Below the pieces are notes generated by a model that was not told the DNA's origin, made no database searches, and was given only the letters and a program-made list of their open reading frames with translations. Made by a program: the position numbers and the translations under genes. Positions 21,622 to 33,673 of a DNA stretch of 64,000 nt are shown in pieces. Source of the stretch: Synaphobranchus kaupii (taxonomy: Eukaryota > Chordata > Actinopteri > Anguilliformes > Synaphobranchidae); contig CM056378.1 in assembly GCA_029718625.1 (NCBI GenBank), positions 58,675,027 to 58,739,026 on the forward strand. Direction: 5' to 3'. The stretch's first letter is position 1, and each line of letters starts with the position of its first letter.

Positions 21622-23486
21622 CCTGGCTCCTCCCGCCTCTCCAGTTCTATATACGCTCTATCCTCCTTCCCCCGTTGACTTTTCTGCTACTGACAGATAT
21701 AACAAGGCGAGGTATCATACCAGCTTCTCGGTTCCATAACATTATTACGTAACACCCAAACTATCTCATTTGTGAAATAAACTGCAAATTTATAATGATT
21801 TAAGCAAAGGTACAAGACTGTAGGCAAATATTTTTTATTAACAAACGAACTACACAATGTTGCGTTACAAATCATCACAGATCGAATGGTGCTCGGTCCT
21901 CCTTAGCCTGGAGTACTGAGATCACATCAGATATGGTTGTAATGAAGACCGGTCCGGCATTAACGTTACAGCAGTGCGGTCTCAATAACTGAAGCGCTAA
22001 CGTTACTTTGTGAACACTGGGGTATTTAACGTTACGTTAACGGACATAGCTAACGTTAAGTTTTCATAGCTACCATATTAAAAAAAGCAGTCTAAACAAG
22101 TTTACTACCGTTCCCGTGGTGTTATTTTCTTGTAGTTAGCGAGCTAGGTGGCTAACGTTAGCAGATCATTTGTTGAAGATAGCTGGCTAGTAATACACAT
22201 TTAGCAATCTACCTCACAAGATATAGTTACACAAAGCAAGTTGTGTAACGTTAACTTGGACAAATGGACAGAGCTAGCGAAAAATTGAGCTGATCTGGCG
22301 AGTTAAAACAGCAATATGTCAGGCGAGCGAAGTGGACACAGCAAAAGTAACACTAAACTGAAGCTACTGCTTCAGTCAGCTAAATGTCTAAAATTGAAAA
22401 TGCAATAGAGGAAGCTATGCTGTTAATGCAAACAAATGACTGGATGTTTAAACGTGTTTAACTGGTCTGTATCCTGACCTAAGTCACAAATAAAATTATT
22501 GAACTAGCCTGTTGTCATCATTCAAATTCTATAAAATCACCTACATTAAGCAGATAAAATATACACAGCATAGATCACTTTCAAAAGTAATAATGTAGGC
22601 TATATATAATGTTATCAGGGTCAAGATATCTGTTGTATATGTATTTAACAATGCCTCAGCCTATTAGCTACATAAAAGTTCGCTAAGAATTTTGAGCGAG
22701 CTTGAATTCTGGACTTCTGACACCGACCAGTCCACGTTCAAAGGGCAAGAGGCAGTGACGTAAAATCAGGCGACGCGCTGACACCCCATACTGTGTGGGG
22801 AAATGTAGTTTGTTAGCGGGCAAGGTTATATAAATTAATGTAATTCGTGCAATTTCAAACCAAACTGCACAGGGCTGCCGTGACTGAGAGAAGGGTCATA
22901 TAGGTACAACATATTGAAGTCCTGTAGTTGTACTGAAAATAGGATCCTTATAATCTCAGATTGTTTAAATCCCAATGGGGAAACCCCATTCTTGAAATTT
23001 ACTTCCAGAACTGAACTCAGCGAAAGTGACGTCACACTTCGGCTCTCTATAGTGGCCATAGTTATGATGGCGGCCTTGCATGACTGTAATTTTAGGAAAC
23101 TCTGATTGGGCTAAAGCGCTGCCGCCCCTCACGTGACTTTTCACTATTAAAATGACTACTGAACTTTAAAAAAGACAGGAGCCTCCCTCCAGGTCTTTGA
23201 TACATACCTATCACAGACGACGAGCTCCTCTGAGGCAAATTTGAGATTTGTCTCCGAGGAACGTTTACTCTATTTCCCTTTTTGGCCGATAGCGGTCACA
23301 TGTTTCTGTCACAGTTTAAACTAAAAATATGATGCAAAATAATCGCTCCCTTCCTCTCACGTGTTTTTATTTGTATTTGTTTTATTAATCTGATTGATTA
23401 CGCTTAATTCTCATAAGGAGTTTTTCAAATATATTTAATATTTTTTATTTTCTCCTCCTTGCCTCCCTGGAGGAGCCTCCTCTGCG
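21622..23486. other. Unassigned DNA, rich in GCTAACGTTA-type motifs
   Basis: I see no gene. The short phrase 'taacgtta' is frequent between 21960 and 22270. Near 23462-23485 the sequence GCCTCCCTGGAGGAGCCTCCTCTG resembles the right end of a fish hAT element and interrupts the end of A copy 3, but I could not find the matching left end. Confidence 0.35.
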
Positions 23487-24040
23487 TACATTTTTACAAA
23501 CGTACCCAGACATGTTTGTGGGTCAGATAATGCAAATAAGGAATAGTACTAATTTTCTTAACATAATAATAGTTATAATATTTGCAAACAGAATTTTGTG
23601 AAAACAACAATGTCTATGCTCTGTAGGACCACACCGGTTTCTATAGAAATCCAAATATTCCAGATAAATAAATCAATAAATACATAATAATAATACATTT
23701 TATTCATGCTGTGCTTTTCATAGACCCAAAGCAGTGGATGCACACAATTGTTCAAACATGCCCAATAGTGTAGTCATTTTTCTTTTTAATTTCTTTTTCA
23801 AGTGCAACACATTTGACTCAGAGCATTTCCACTATAAATTATTCTCCTTTCGCAGTTTGATGTGGCACATAGTTTCATTGACCACATTCTCTTGAGATGG
23901 TAAGATGAAAAAACATAGGGCCAAGTTGCATTAAATAATTTAGGAAAGTTTGGATAGCATTGCTTTGGAATAGAGCTAGTTTATTTAGTGTGAGCTATGA
24001 TAGGCAATATTGTTAGTTAAAAGTATTGATATCAACATTT
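23487..24040 (-). repeat. Repeat family A, copy 3
   Basis: Inverted copy of 55330-55790: it carries CCACATTCTCTTGAGATGGTAAG, TTTGGATAGCATTGCTTTGG and the distal segment with CCAGACATGTTTGTGGGTCAG. On the 24040 side it diverges after TTGATATCAACATTTTG. Confidence 0.8.
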
Positions 24041-25049
24041 TGAAAAAAACAGTTTTAAAGGGTAACAAAAAACACTTATTTTAGATGAGAACTGATACAT
24101 TTGGTTTTTTCCAAGTATTATTGATTTATGCAAATTACTGACAAATCACTGCAGTCAGCGCAAAAAAGAATAAACTTTAAGAATCTGGCTCAAAGGTGTC
24201 TCTAGTGGTAAAACTTTAGGTACTACACGTTCAATCTGTGATTGGCCAGAAATGTCATTGCTTACATATTCCTCCTGCAGTGACGAAATAGAAACCTGTA
24301 GAGCTACGCCCACTGATAGTTCGTTGGCTATGCCCTGACGTTTTGGAGTGAGGGCGGGCAGTGCAGCTGTTGATCTGCGTGGAGATCAACAGCTGAGAGA
24401 GATACAAAGAGCGAGCGAGTGATATAGCTAGCTTACAGTTTAGCTTTTTTGAATATTCTAGTTACAGTAGCCTATTTATTTTTGGTATATATATTTTTTA
24501 TAGTGAGCTTGATAGTCCCTTGTTTTATGATAGTTTGTTTTTCAGTCTACATTAGCAAGTAGCTAGCTAGTTTATTTTCTTTAAATATATAGGCTACTTT
24601 ATTAAAAATAAATATATCGCTAGTACAAAGCATATGAAAACTGCGTATCTGACAGGGACGTGGAGAGCTACTCTCTGCGTTGCATGCATGGTGTGGATAT
24701 TACCTGTATTTTTATGTTAAAACAAAACAGAATTTTATGTTCTGACGAAGTAAGTAAAGTATCAATTGTTTACTTTGTTCACACTGTGGCCTTGCTGGCC
24801 TGTTGATGTCAAATATTTTTTGTAAACAAACTATTACTCGCGCTGCAGGACACCGTTCAGTGTGAGCTGCAGTGCTGACTATGGACAAGAGCAGTTATTT
24901 ACATTTTATTGGTTAATGAAGTCACTTTTAAAAAATATTGTTGAATTTATGTTTCAGGGTATATTATTGGTATATGTGGTATTTCCTGCAGAAAGGGTTT
25001 TTTTTATGATCAATTAGTTGAGCCAGGAGTTCTAGTATACGCATGCTAC
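24041..25049. other. Unassigned noncoding DNA
   Basis: AT-rich, with no ORF of note and no repeat ends that I can support. A direct GGAGATCAACAGCTG/GTTGATCTGC cluster near 24368-24392 forms a small palindromic patch. Confidence 0.35.
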
Positions 25050-25302
25050 ACATAAACATAAACATAAAAAAAGGGTTCGACGGCAACAGGCCATTCAGCC
25101 CGACTTGACTCGTCGGTGAGATTTTTATTTTTTTATTTTTTTTCTTATAAAACAATCAATAAATACAATCAATAAACAATAAAGCCAATAAAATACCTTA
25201 AAAATTCATAACCATAAAACCAATAAATCATTAAGAGCAATAAAAACAATCAAAATACTCATAAAACCAAAAATATCCATAAATAAAATATATTACCTAA
25301 AA

Positions 25303-25733
25303 TTAAATAAAATCCAGTACCGTGTCCAGCCTGGATTTAAAAACCTCCAAGGTTTCTGCCTGTACAGCATGCCCTGGCAATCTATACCGTACATTAACCA
25401 CTCTCTGCGTGAAAAAATGCTTCCTGATATTTGTATGGAATCTATCTTTTGCTAATTTCCAATTGTGCCCCCTTGTTCTGTTGACCGAGCTCACTTTGAA
25501 GAGTTGCCTACCTTTGACTTTGTTAATCCCTTTAATGAATTTAAAAGCCTCAATCATATCTCCCCTAAGTCTCCTTTTGCTAAGTTTGAAGAGATTAAGT
25601 ATCCTAAGCCTTTCTTCATAATTTTTATCTTTTAAACCTGGGATTAGTCTAGTTGCCCTTCTCTGAACCTTTTCCAGCGCCTCTATATCTTTCTTATAGC
25701 ACGGTCCCCAGAACTGCACACAATACTCTAGGT
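25303..25733 (-). pseudogene. LINE ORF, C-terminal part
   Basis: Resumes exactly where the solo LTR ends: LEYCVQFWGPCYKKDIEALEKVQRRATRLIPG, the well-conserved segment after the RT thumb in jockey/CR1-type LINEs. It continues through LRGDMIEAFKFIKG to a C-terminal LPGHAVQAETLEVFKSRLD and a stop at about 25303. Confidence 0.88.
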
Positions 25734-27490
25734 TGTAATGGGGCGTGACGTGTGACGTGGGAGGAGCCAAACGCAGCAAGAGGATTCATTAAGCCCTTAG
25801 GCCACTAAGGCGGGAAACCCCGCAGATAAGGGAAGGAGACAAGACAACGAACACCACTACAAACGCTACTAACTGGCTCACTGTCAAACGCCAAGTAGAG
25901 CGCAAGGACAGGGATCTGAACAGCCAGAAATAAATACGCGCCCTGTCTCGGTAACGAGACAAAATAAGAACGGACGAGTAGCGCAAAGGCACAAATAAAC
26001 ACTGAAATGATACGATTGTTTCAGAGGAGGCGAAAGAACAGATATAACGTTCCGTGGTTACTTCCATAAGCCAACAGTCACATGCAGAACATAAAGGAGG
26101 TAAACGCCCGATCTCCCCAGGGGGGAAGAAACATTTTACAGGTGAGCCAACGGAGCACCGCAGTCCCATAGCTTTACCAGCACAATGACAAGCCCAACAG
26201 AAAACCACGCCTCAGCCTCCCAGTAAGGGGAAATGTAGAGGCGAACAGGAACAGAGATTTAACATTCCATGGCTAGTTTAAGGCTCGCAGTCAGACGCAA
26301 ACATGTCCAAAACATCGCCCGGTCTCCCTAAGAGACGAATTGCACCGAAGGGCGAACAGAAATACAGTTCCGAACAGAATAGCCCAAATCTCCATACACA
26401 GAAAAAGAGCACAAAAGACGATGGGACAGCTGCACCGAAACTATCGGCTAACTGACTTACACAAGCACAAACATAAATACAAGCCCTGCCTCTCAGTAAG
26501 GGGAAATGTAACGAGGTGAACAGGAACAGAGATTTAACGTTCCATGGCTAAGATAGAGGCTCGCAGTCAAACGCAAACATGTCCAAAACATCGCCCGGTC
26601 TCCCTAAGAGACGAATTGCACCAAAGGGCGAACAGAACTACAGTTCCGAACAGAATAGCCCAAATCTCCATACACGGAGAAAGAGCACAAAAGACGATGG
26701 GACAACTGCACCGAAACTATCGGCTAACTGACTTACACAAGCACAAACACAAATACAAGCCCTGCCTCTCAGTAAGGGGAAATGTAACGAAAAACCCCGA
26801 CTCACAACAAAGGGGGACGTAGTCCATGAGAAGGAGAACAAAACAAGAAATAAACGCACCAAAGCTAGGCTACTCACTGGCTCACAGTAATCCGGAAATG
26901 AGTGGAAGCAAAACGCCAGGTCTCTCAGTAAGAAAACCAAATAAAAGGTGAAAATGGACCAGAGAAACTACTACTCTATACTTCTACGAGCTAAGAACTA
27001 AGTAGAAGCGAAACGCCCGATCTCCCTATGGGAAGACGTGCCGAAGGGCGAACAAAACTACTGTTCTGAACAGAATCGCCCAAAACTCCATACACGGAGA
27101 AAAAGCACAAAAAAAGGCAAAATAGAGCAGAGATTTACGGTCCCAAACTCCTACGAGATAACCAACTACCAAGCCAGCAAGAAATAAGCCCTGCCTCAAC
27201 TAAGAGACGTTAACAATAGGCGAGTAGCCAAAATGGTACTAGAACTCACAGTCAACAAAAACACCACAGTACAAAACAATGACCAAACGATGAACAATTA
27301 ATGTCGAAGCCTCGAACAAAGGAAACGGTAGGCTTATATGTCTCTCAGGTGACTACGCACAGGTGTAAACGCTTAACAGAAGCTCCCCCAACTCAGCAGG
27401 GCGGAGCAAGCATCTACCAAAAGGGCAGCGCCCTCGCGTGGCCACCGAGGAAAACGACCGCATAGGAAAACAGGGTACAAAACCATGACA
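25734..27490 (-). repeat. Solo LTR of a gypsy-type retrotransposon inserted in the LINE
   Basis: On the minus strand it starts TGTCATGGTTTTG and ends CCATTACA, 1757 bp, with AGGT on both sides (25730-25733 and 27491-27494). Removing it restores the LINE reading frame across …VRPHL/LEYC…. There is no internal region, so it arose by LTR-LTR recombination. Its first bases match the start of the 3' LTR at 16003. Confidence 0.88.
26246..26790. repeat. ~272-bp tandem duplication in the solo LTR
   Basis: Two direct copies (about 26246-26517 and 26518-26787) with over 95% identity by eye, each containing CCAAAACATCGCCCGGTCTC, ACTATCGGCTAACTGACTTA and CTCAGTAAGGGGAAATG. Weaker related blocks occur at 26040-26240 and 26995-27130, so the LTR grew by repeated internal duplication. 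Confidence 0.85.
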
Positions 27491-28110
27491 AGGTGTGGTC
27501 TGACGAGGGTATTGTATAACATGAGTATAACTTCCTTAGATTTATACTCTATACTCCTGGCTATATATCGTAGCATCCTGTTGGCCTTTTTGACTGCTGC
27601 AGCACATTGACTAAAACCAGAAAGGCTTTGATCAACTATTACCCCCAAGTCTTTTTCAACTTGAGCACATTCCAATTTTGTACCACCCATAAAGTAATCC
27701 TGCCTTATATTTTTATTGCCCACATGTAGAACCTTACATTTTGCCATGTTGAATTTCATTTGCCAGGTGTCTACCCATCTCTGAATTTTGGTTAAATCCT
27801 CCTGAATTATTTTGGTGGATTCCAAGCTATTGGCTAATCTTCCCAGTTTCGTATCATCTGCAAATTTAACCAATGTACTTTCAACGTCACTGTCGAGATC
27901 ATTTATGTAGATAAGGAAGAGCAGTGGTCCCAGTACCGATCCCTGTGGGACTCCACTCCCCACAGTACCCTGTTCAGATAAGGTCCCTCCAACTACTACA
28001 CTTTGTGTTCTATCCTGTAACCAGTTCCGAACCCACTCTGAACTGCTTCCTGTAATTCCTACCATCTTCATTTTACTAATGAGTCTCTCATGTGGTACCT
28101 TATCAAATAC
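27491..28110 (-). pseudogene. LINE reverse transcriptase, palm and thumb part
   Basis: The minus frame reads …VGITGSSSEWVRNWLQDRTQ, then VPQGSVLGPLLFLIYINDL (RT block), then the catalytic FADDTKL, then the thumb region up to LYNTLVRPHL, where the frame runs into the solo LTR. The ORF continues for about 38 codons into LTR sequence. That extension is a chimera, not LINE protein. Confidence 0.88.
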
Positions 28111-28336
28111 TTTTTGGAAATCTAAGTAAATAATATCGTAACCCTATTACAATCCAAAGGCTTGGTATCTTCCTCAAAAAATGCTAAAAGTTTTGTCAGG
28201 CATGACCTTCCCTTGCGAAAACCATGTTGGCTATCTCGTATGATGTTATGATTTTCAATGAATAAGTCAAATTTGTCTTTAATTATGGATTCCAATATTT
28301 TACAGCTTATGCAGGTTAAACTGACAGGTTAACTAC

Positions 28337-28816
28337 CTATAGTTCAGTACGGTCCCCTTTCTTATATATTGGTATTATATGTCCTTGCTTCCAGTCTTCT
28401 GGTATTTCTCCAGTTTTCAAAGACAGTCTAAAAATACATGCCAGAGGTTTAAAGATGATTGCCCCTAATTCTTTGAGTACCCTTGGGTATATGCCATCGG
28501 GGCCAGCTGCCTTATTTGTCTTTAGTTTATTTAATTTATCTAGTACAACATTATCCTCAAATTCAATATCTGTGAAGACATTCTGAGCACAGAATATACT
28601 ATCTGGCATATTAGCAACATCCTCCCTGGTAAAACTCTCAACAAAGTAGCTATTTAAGGCATCAGCTATGTCCTTATTCTTATAAAGCAGTGTTCCTTCC
28701 TTATTTTTAATGCACTTCACTTCCTCTTTAACTTTCCTTTTCCTACTACAGTATTTGAAAAATCTTTTAGGATTATCTTTAGCATCTTTGGAGATTTGCT
28801 TTTCAAAGAGCCTTTA
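28337..28816 (-). pseudogene. LINE reverse transcriptase, N-terminal part
   Basis: The minus strand encodes …FEKQISKDAKDNPKRFFKY, a linker with a KNKEGTLL segment, and then the RT fingers block KAAGPDGIYPRVLKEL, followed by a PEDWKQGHIIPIYKKGD segment, a classic non-LTR RT motif. A stop follows at RTEL, and frames change before the next block. Confidence 0.85.
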
Positions 28817-28969
28817 ACACATTTAGCTTTGCAATGCACGTCCCTTGCAGAGTGGAATAAAGCAGCCGCTGTGAGTGCTGTTTAGAGTAGAAATTAGCTT
28901 TTGGCTACTAGTAGAAAAACATTTCTGGGGCGTGGTTTGATACCTGGAGCTCAGCCCCTATATTATTAC

Positions 28970-29770
28970 CTTATCACCTCAGCCCCTATATTATTACCTT
29001 ATATTATAAAATACAATGAACAGCACCACCTGAGCTATGGATCATGAAGAAGCAAGTAAATGAATGAATCTATATGGAGACATGCATGCACAATAGGCTA
29101 GACGCAAACACATTCTAGCTGAAAGAAAGACATACAGCCTAAATAGTTACAGCCTAAACAGTTTGCATAAGTAAAATATGGAAATACAGTTTTAAAATAG
29201 GCCCTTAATATTATATAGAAATACATGTAACGTTAGGCTATTCAACACTGGCTTGCCGTATGCGTAACTCCGAGCTCCCATGTCTGGGCTATGAGCTGCC
29301 AAGTTCATAATGAACACAGCATAATTCCAGCGCAGTTTGGTAGCATAATGTTACCTGCGGAAAATTGTTTGGTACCGAACCATGTAGCTAGGTTTAGTTT
29401 AGTTTTCTGTACTCCAATGGACGTATAAGGCATTTTGATTCGCTTCGTAGTAGCCTAGCTTGTAGCTAACTAGCAGCTGACTAACGTTTCTCTGGCAAAA
29501 CTAACGTTGGCTAACAGAAACTTAATTGGACAACACATATTTCCCAGAAATCGGTTTGTGAACCCGATTCTCTTAAGGGCTTGCAGGTTATAGTAGGCTA
29601 TCATCAATTCTTAATATATCTTAATATTCTCGTAAATTCTTAATTTTCCAAGTACATCATTTGTATGGACACATTGTGTTATGTGTGAAAAGCATAAAGT
29701 GAACAGAGCTTAAGTGCACATCTTTTTGTCACAAATTAATCAAGAAATCACAACATAGGTAGGCGTACGT
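28970..29770 (-). repeat. Repeat family C, copy 1
   Basis: Diverged inverted copy of 53715-54625. Shared phrases (minus-strand sense) include CTCTGTTCACTTTATGCTTTTCACACATAA, TGGAAAATTAAGAATTTA, GGAAATATGTGTTGTCCAATTAAG and CATGATCCATAGCTCAGGTGG. It lies downstream of the tRNA-like segment at 30170-30300 in the same relative order as in the plus copy. Confidence 0.7.
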
Positions 29771-30169
29771 AGGCTATAGATGGACGTTTTTTCCGGTAGC
29801 CTACTGTAACCTTACGCTCAGTGGTAGTGGTAGCCTACCAAAGTATGTTGGCTTTTGTGTAATGAACGTCTTTAAAACAAATGTTTGTGAAAACATGTAG
29901 CCTGGCACAGTTATTTATAGATTTTTTTTTTTTTTTACATTAATTCGATCTTAAACAGATGATATTTTGCGTTAAAACTTTTTTCTCTGCTTGACAAATG
30001 GCCATGGGATATCTGTTGGTGTCCGGTGACTTTCACTGTTTCACTTGTTTAAGTAACTTCGGCTACAAGTGAACAGTTAATATAGTAAACATGTCTTTGC
30101 CATTGCAATAAAAAGACATTCTTTAATGTGGGAAACATATTCTTCTATGAGATAACCATAACATGTGCA
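29771..30169. other. Link between C copy 1 and the tRNA-like segment
   Basis: Noncoding. On the minus strand it contains CTTTTTATTGCAATGGCAAAG and ATTAACTGTTCACTTGTA, counterparts of TTTTTATTGCAAAGGC and ATTAACTGTTCA in the 53.4-53.6 kb copy and in the array units. Confidence 0.5.
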
Positions 30170-30300
30170 CACTGTTTTAGTCGAGAATGAAATTACACTT
30201 CGGTACCTGGCGGGGGATCTCTTGCATGGTAAGGCTGGACACTTACCACTACACCAAAGCAGTTTAACATATATGGGGCATGCCCCACCAAGCAATAAAC
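30170..30300 (-). promoter_or_regulatory. Diverged tRNA-like segment with GGGGCATGCCCC palindrome
   Basis: The minus strand carries the palindrome GGGGCATGCCCC (about 30276-30287), then an A-box-like TGGTGTAGTGG (30246-30256). The region where a B box should be reads GCAAGAGATCC and fits poorly. By architecture it is a relative of 52876-53420, but Pol III competence looks lost. Confidence 0.45.
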
Positions 30301-30537
30301 TTATATACTATCTTATATACCATCTTAAACTATCATCACTTTGCTAATATTGTATTCATTTTCATTTAAGTTTTGGATAGGTGTTTGGACCTAGATATGT
30401 ATCTCCCAATACTGATTAAAAGATTCCCACTTTCCCAAAACATTCCCAAAAAGACTCCCACTCACTCAAAAGTGAGTTTTATGAACCAAAACAGTTGATT
30501 TGTAGTTAAAGTGGAACCAAGCCCCTAGTTTTAGCTA

Positions 30538-31434
30538 CAACCCCTAGCAAAAATTATGGAATCACCACACTTAGAGGATGTTCACCCAGCTTTTTTACTT
30601 CATAGCAAATAAACAAATCACAGATATGATGCAAAAAAATTTAGTTTAATAGCTGAACATTCTGGCTTCATGAAACATACCTCAAACAAATTAAATTAAA
30701 TTAATGTCATATTTTCTTCCAGATCAAGTAGAGGAAAAAATTATGGAATCATCAACAAAAAAATATTACAATTAGTACTTTGTTGCTTCTCCTCTGGCTT
30801 TTATGATGGCCTGAATTCTTTAAGGCATGGACTTAAGCTGGTTCCAACTTTCTCGAATAACGGTTGACAGATCTGTTAGGATCCTGTAATCTGTCTGTTT
30901 AGTCTGTTATTATGTTATTAGTCTGTTTACCTTCATATTTTGTTTATACTTGCACCAAATTTTAGACACAACTGACTGGGAACAACCAACATATTTTTCC
31001 ACACTCCATGTTGGATTTCCTTCTTGAAGGAGGTTTATAATCCTTTCCATTATTTCAATTGACAACTCTCTTGTTGGGACCATGTTTCCTTTCAATTAGC
31101 CAAGTCCAACAGCTCGTTAAGGTCTGTAAGCACTCTCTTTTAACTTCAAACTAATTCGCATTTTTAGACTTGTGCCGGTATTTGTTTTAGAAATGCAAAT
31201 TACAAGGTGATTCCATAATTTTTTTCCTCTACTTGATCTGGAAAAAAATATGCCATTAATTAAAATTATTTAATTAAATTTGTTTGAGGTATGTTTCACA
31301 AAGCCAGAATGTTCAACTATTAAACAAAAATAGTTGTGTGTCATATCTGTGATTTGTTTATTTGCTACGAAGTAAAAAAAAGCTGGGTGAACATCCTCGA
31401 AGCGTGGTGATTCCATAATTTTTGTCAGGGGTTG
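30538..31434. mobile_element. Internally deleted Tc1-like transposon with long IR/DR-type ends
   Basis: 897 bp between TA dinucleotides (30536-30537 and 31435-31436). The terminal inverted repeats are about 210 bp, starting CAACCCCTAGCAAAAATTATGG. Each contains an inner repeat of the 'aaaaattatggaatca' motif next to CCAGATCAAGTAGAGG, i.e. the IR/DR layout of fish Tc1 elements. Between them only the start of a transposase remains. Confidence 0.9.
30910..31095 (-). pseudogene. Tc1 transposase N-terminal remnant
   Basis: 61 codons on the minus strand. MVPTRELSIEIMERIINLLQEG…VEKYVGCSQSVVSKIWCKY is the first helix-turn-helix of a Tc1 transposase. The catalytic domain is deleted. Confidence 0.8.
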
Positions 31435-33673
31435 TAGACCGTGCCTCTTTCATTATTTAAGAAAATGCATCCACCACCAGTAAAAAAGAGACCGGACTAT
31501 GGCTGGCTACCACGCCCCTTTCCATATGCTGCCCTCGCTCTGTCACAAAAAAAGAGTATCCCCCTCCCTTCCCAACAGCTGATTTTACAGTGAGTCTGCG
31601 TCAAATGAGCAAAAGCGAGTCGAGCAGCCAGGCCAGCAATTCGACCGAAAGGTCGTTCGAGGTGGAGGATTTTTCACCTCCAAAGTCCCCCAACTCCAAT
31701 AAAGTTTGTGACTGTACTGCTAACTAGCCAGCAATTGCTATGCTGCATTTTGTGCAATGTAGCTAGTATGGGTGTATCCGGAGCCGAATACCCTATTCGG
31801 GAAAGCACGAGTAATGCGTCGGAACAGATATTTTTTTCTACCCAAAGTTGCTTGTTAATATTCGGTTTGGGGGAAAAAAAAAAAAACGAGAGCAAGAAAA
31901 AGAGAGAGAGGCACTAATTCGGCACAGCTTGCTATCTGCCAGAGATTTAATTCAGTGAGAATAACAGGAGTGATGAACACAAATGTATGGAGTAAGAACG
32001 CTGTCAAAAATACGTATGCATAACTTTAAACATTTGTGCGTAAATACATTTGTTGTACACAATACGTATGCATAACTTTAAACATTCGTCCGTAAATAAA
32101 TTTGTTGTACACAAAATTATGTTTTCTTACACGTAAATCATACGTAAAATATAAAGTTGTAAAATTGCTTGTGTGTGTTTTTATGAGAGTACGAATCCAA
32201 AAGCTACGACTGCAAAGATTTATGGATACAACTCAGATTTCTACGGCTACGAATTCTTCCTTACGAATATGGATTCAAGTTTGTGAGTATGAGTCGAAAA
32301 GTGTTAAAATTACATCACTGGGGCACAGGCAGGTCACAGGGAAAATTAATCGAACATCGATTCTGCCAAATGCGCATGCGTCAAAGGTGCAAGATGGCTT
32401 TGAAATCACTAATTGAAACGTATTCAATTAATTAAAATAAATAGGCTACACTTTAAATGGATTCACTGATGACATTACACCAATTAGAGTATATGCAACT
32501 AACACATTAGTAGGCTATACACGATAATTACAACTTCAAGAATGTTCTGGACCAATAACGTCAGTGCACCGATCAATCAATATGATAAGCAGTAATGGCA
32601 AGCCGAATGAGAATTTATTCCAATTTATCCAATTTACGGTTTCCTACTAGTTGCCCGCAGCTCAATCTGTTTTGTTTTGAAAGGGAGAATTTATGGGTAA
32701 ACATTTAGACTAGTACATTAGCCTACATGTAAGATAATATGCTGTGCATTGCACTGCACATCAACTTTAAAATGAATGCAGAAGCTGTGACTTTGATGAC
32801 TTCCTTTTTGTTGTTGTTTATTTCTGCAGGCTGTGTAACAGGCTCTATGTCTTTTGTTTTTGTTAATTTGCACGGGTCATTTGAGGAGAGCAATCGGTTC
32901 ACATTGGAATCAGATATGGGCCACATTAAAAAATTAATGTGAACAGCCAAACAAAAAAAATCGGATCTGAGCAATAAATCGGAATTGAGCACTAAGGCCT
33001 GCAGTGTGAACTTAGTAGCTCGATATAGGTTGTAAAAAAATTAACGTTAGCAGTAATACAAAGCAATTCGCATTTGAACTTGAACTAGCTAGTTAGCAGT
33101 ACAAGGGTCTCAGTCTTAAAGAGGAAAAAAAGACAGAGACCACCCCTAGGACCACCTCAACTCCACCCATTTTTATGTTAAGGATCTCGTGACGTCACGA
33201 ATCCCCGGAAACCAGCGTATTGGTAAGCCTACACAAAAACTCATATAAAACTATTTTGACTAAACATGAGATTTTCGGACATAGACAGTTGTGTATGATT
33301 ATAATCTAACCCAAAACATCGGTTTTCAACAGGAAAAGTCGGTTTTTGACTGCAGTATCACTTTAAACTAAACTGATAGAATTAACTTGAGCAAAATGTT
33401 GCATCCAGTTACCCGTTAGTTCATTTAGCTTTACATCCTTTACCCCTAGTGCTCGTTGCACTTTTTGTAATCGACACTTTTTAATAAATCTATTTTTGAT
33501 AAACGTGACTCTGGTGCTTTACTTCAGGTAAAATTAAAATTTGCCTGTGCTACACATAGTTTTTATGAGTAATCGCCTTTATCCTATGATGAAACATTTC
33601 TATCTTGATGGGAGTGGTCTCTTCATTTCTTCCAGGATGAAGCGGTCTCCACCACCATTTTAGGCTACTAGGC
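31435..33673. other. Unassigned DNA
   Basis: Mostly noncoding. At 31605-31727 there is a 40-codon Ser/Glu-rich ORF (MSKSESSSQASNSTERSFEV…). Direct repeats of 'atacgtatgcataactttaaacattcgt' occur at about 32010 and 32062. I found no element ends that I can support. Confidence 0.35.
31605..31727 (+). CDS. Small Ser-rich ORF, possible first exon or relic
   Basis: 40 codons, starting MSKSESSSQASNSTERSFEVEDFSPPKSPNS, ending TAG. The composition (Ser, Glu, acidic SFEVEDFSPP) looks protein-like rather than random, and it could be the first exon of a transposon-linked or host gene. A downstream 'tgcaatgtag' could act as an acceptor before an SGAEYPIRE-containing frame. There is no family match I can defend. 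Confidence 0.25.
   Translation: MSKSESSSQASNSTERSFEVEDFSPPKSPNSNKVCDCTAN

Larger units (their letters stand above)
25050..28816 (-). mobile_element. 5'-truncated CR1/Rex-type LINE, split by a solo LTR
   Basis: Read on the minus strand, the coding remnants run 28816 to 25303 and are followed by a 3' UTR. The 3' end is a short CATAAA microsatellite (about 25050-25070) next to 'ggccattcagcccgac', as in vertebrate CR1/L2-like tails. Only the reverse transcriptase and C-terminal region remain; the endonuclease domain is lost. A 1.76-kb solo LTR sits inside the ORF. No target duplication was identified. Confidence 0.85.

Noticed and set aside
23462..23485. Complete hAT element ending GCCTCCCTGGAGGAGCCTCCTCTG
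   Set aside because: The left end and duplication were not found. GAGCCTCCCTCCAG near 23181 does not fit as its partner.
25789..26208. 139-codon minus-strand ORF
   Set aside because: Inside the solo LTR, no domain, overlapping alternative frames.
27373..27490. C-terminal extension of the LINE frame as a new protein
   Set aside because: It is translated solo-LTR sequence. The LINE frame continues at 25733.
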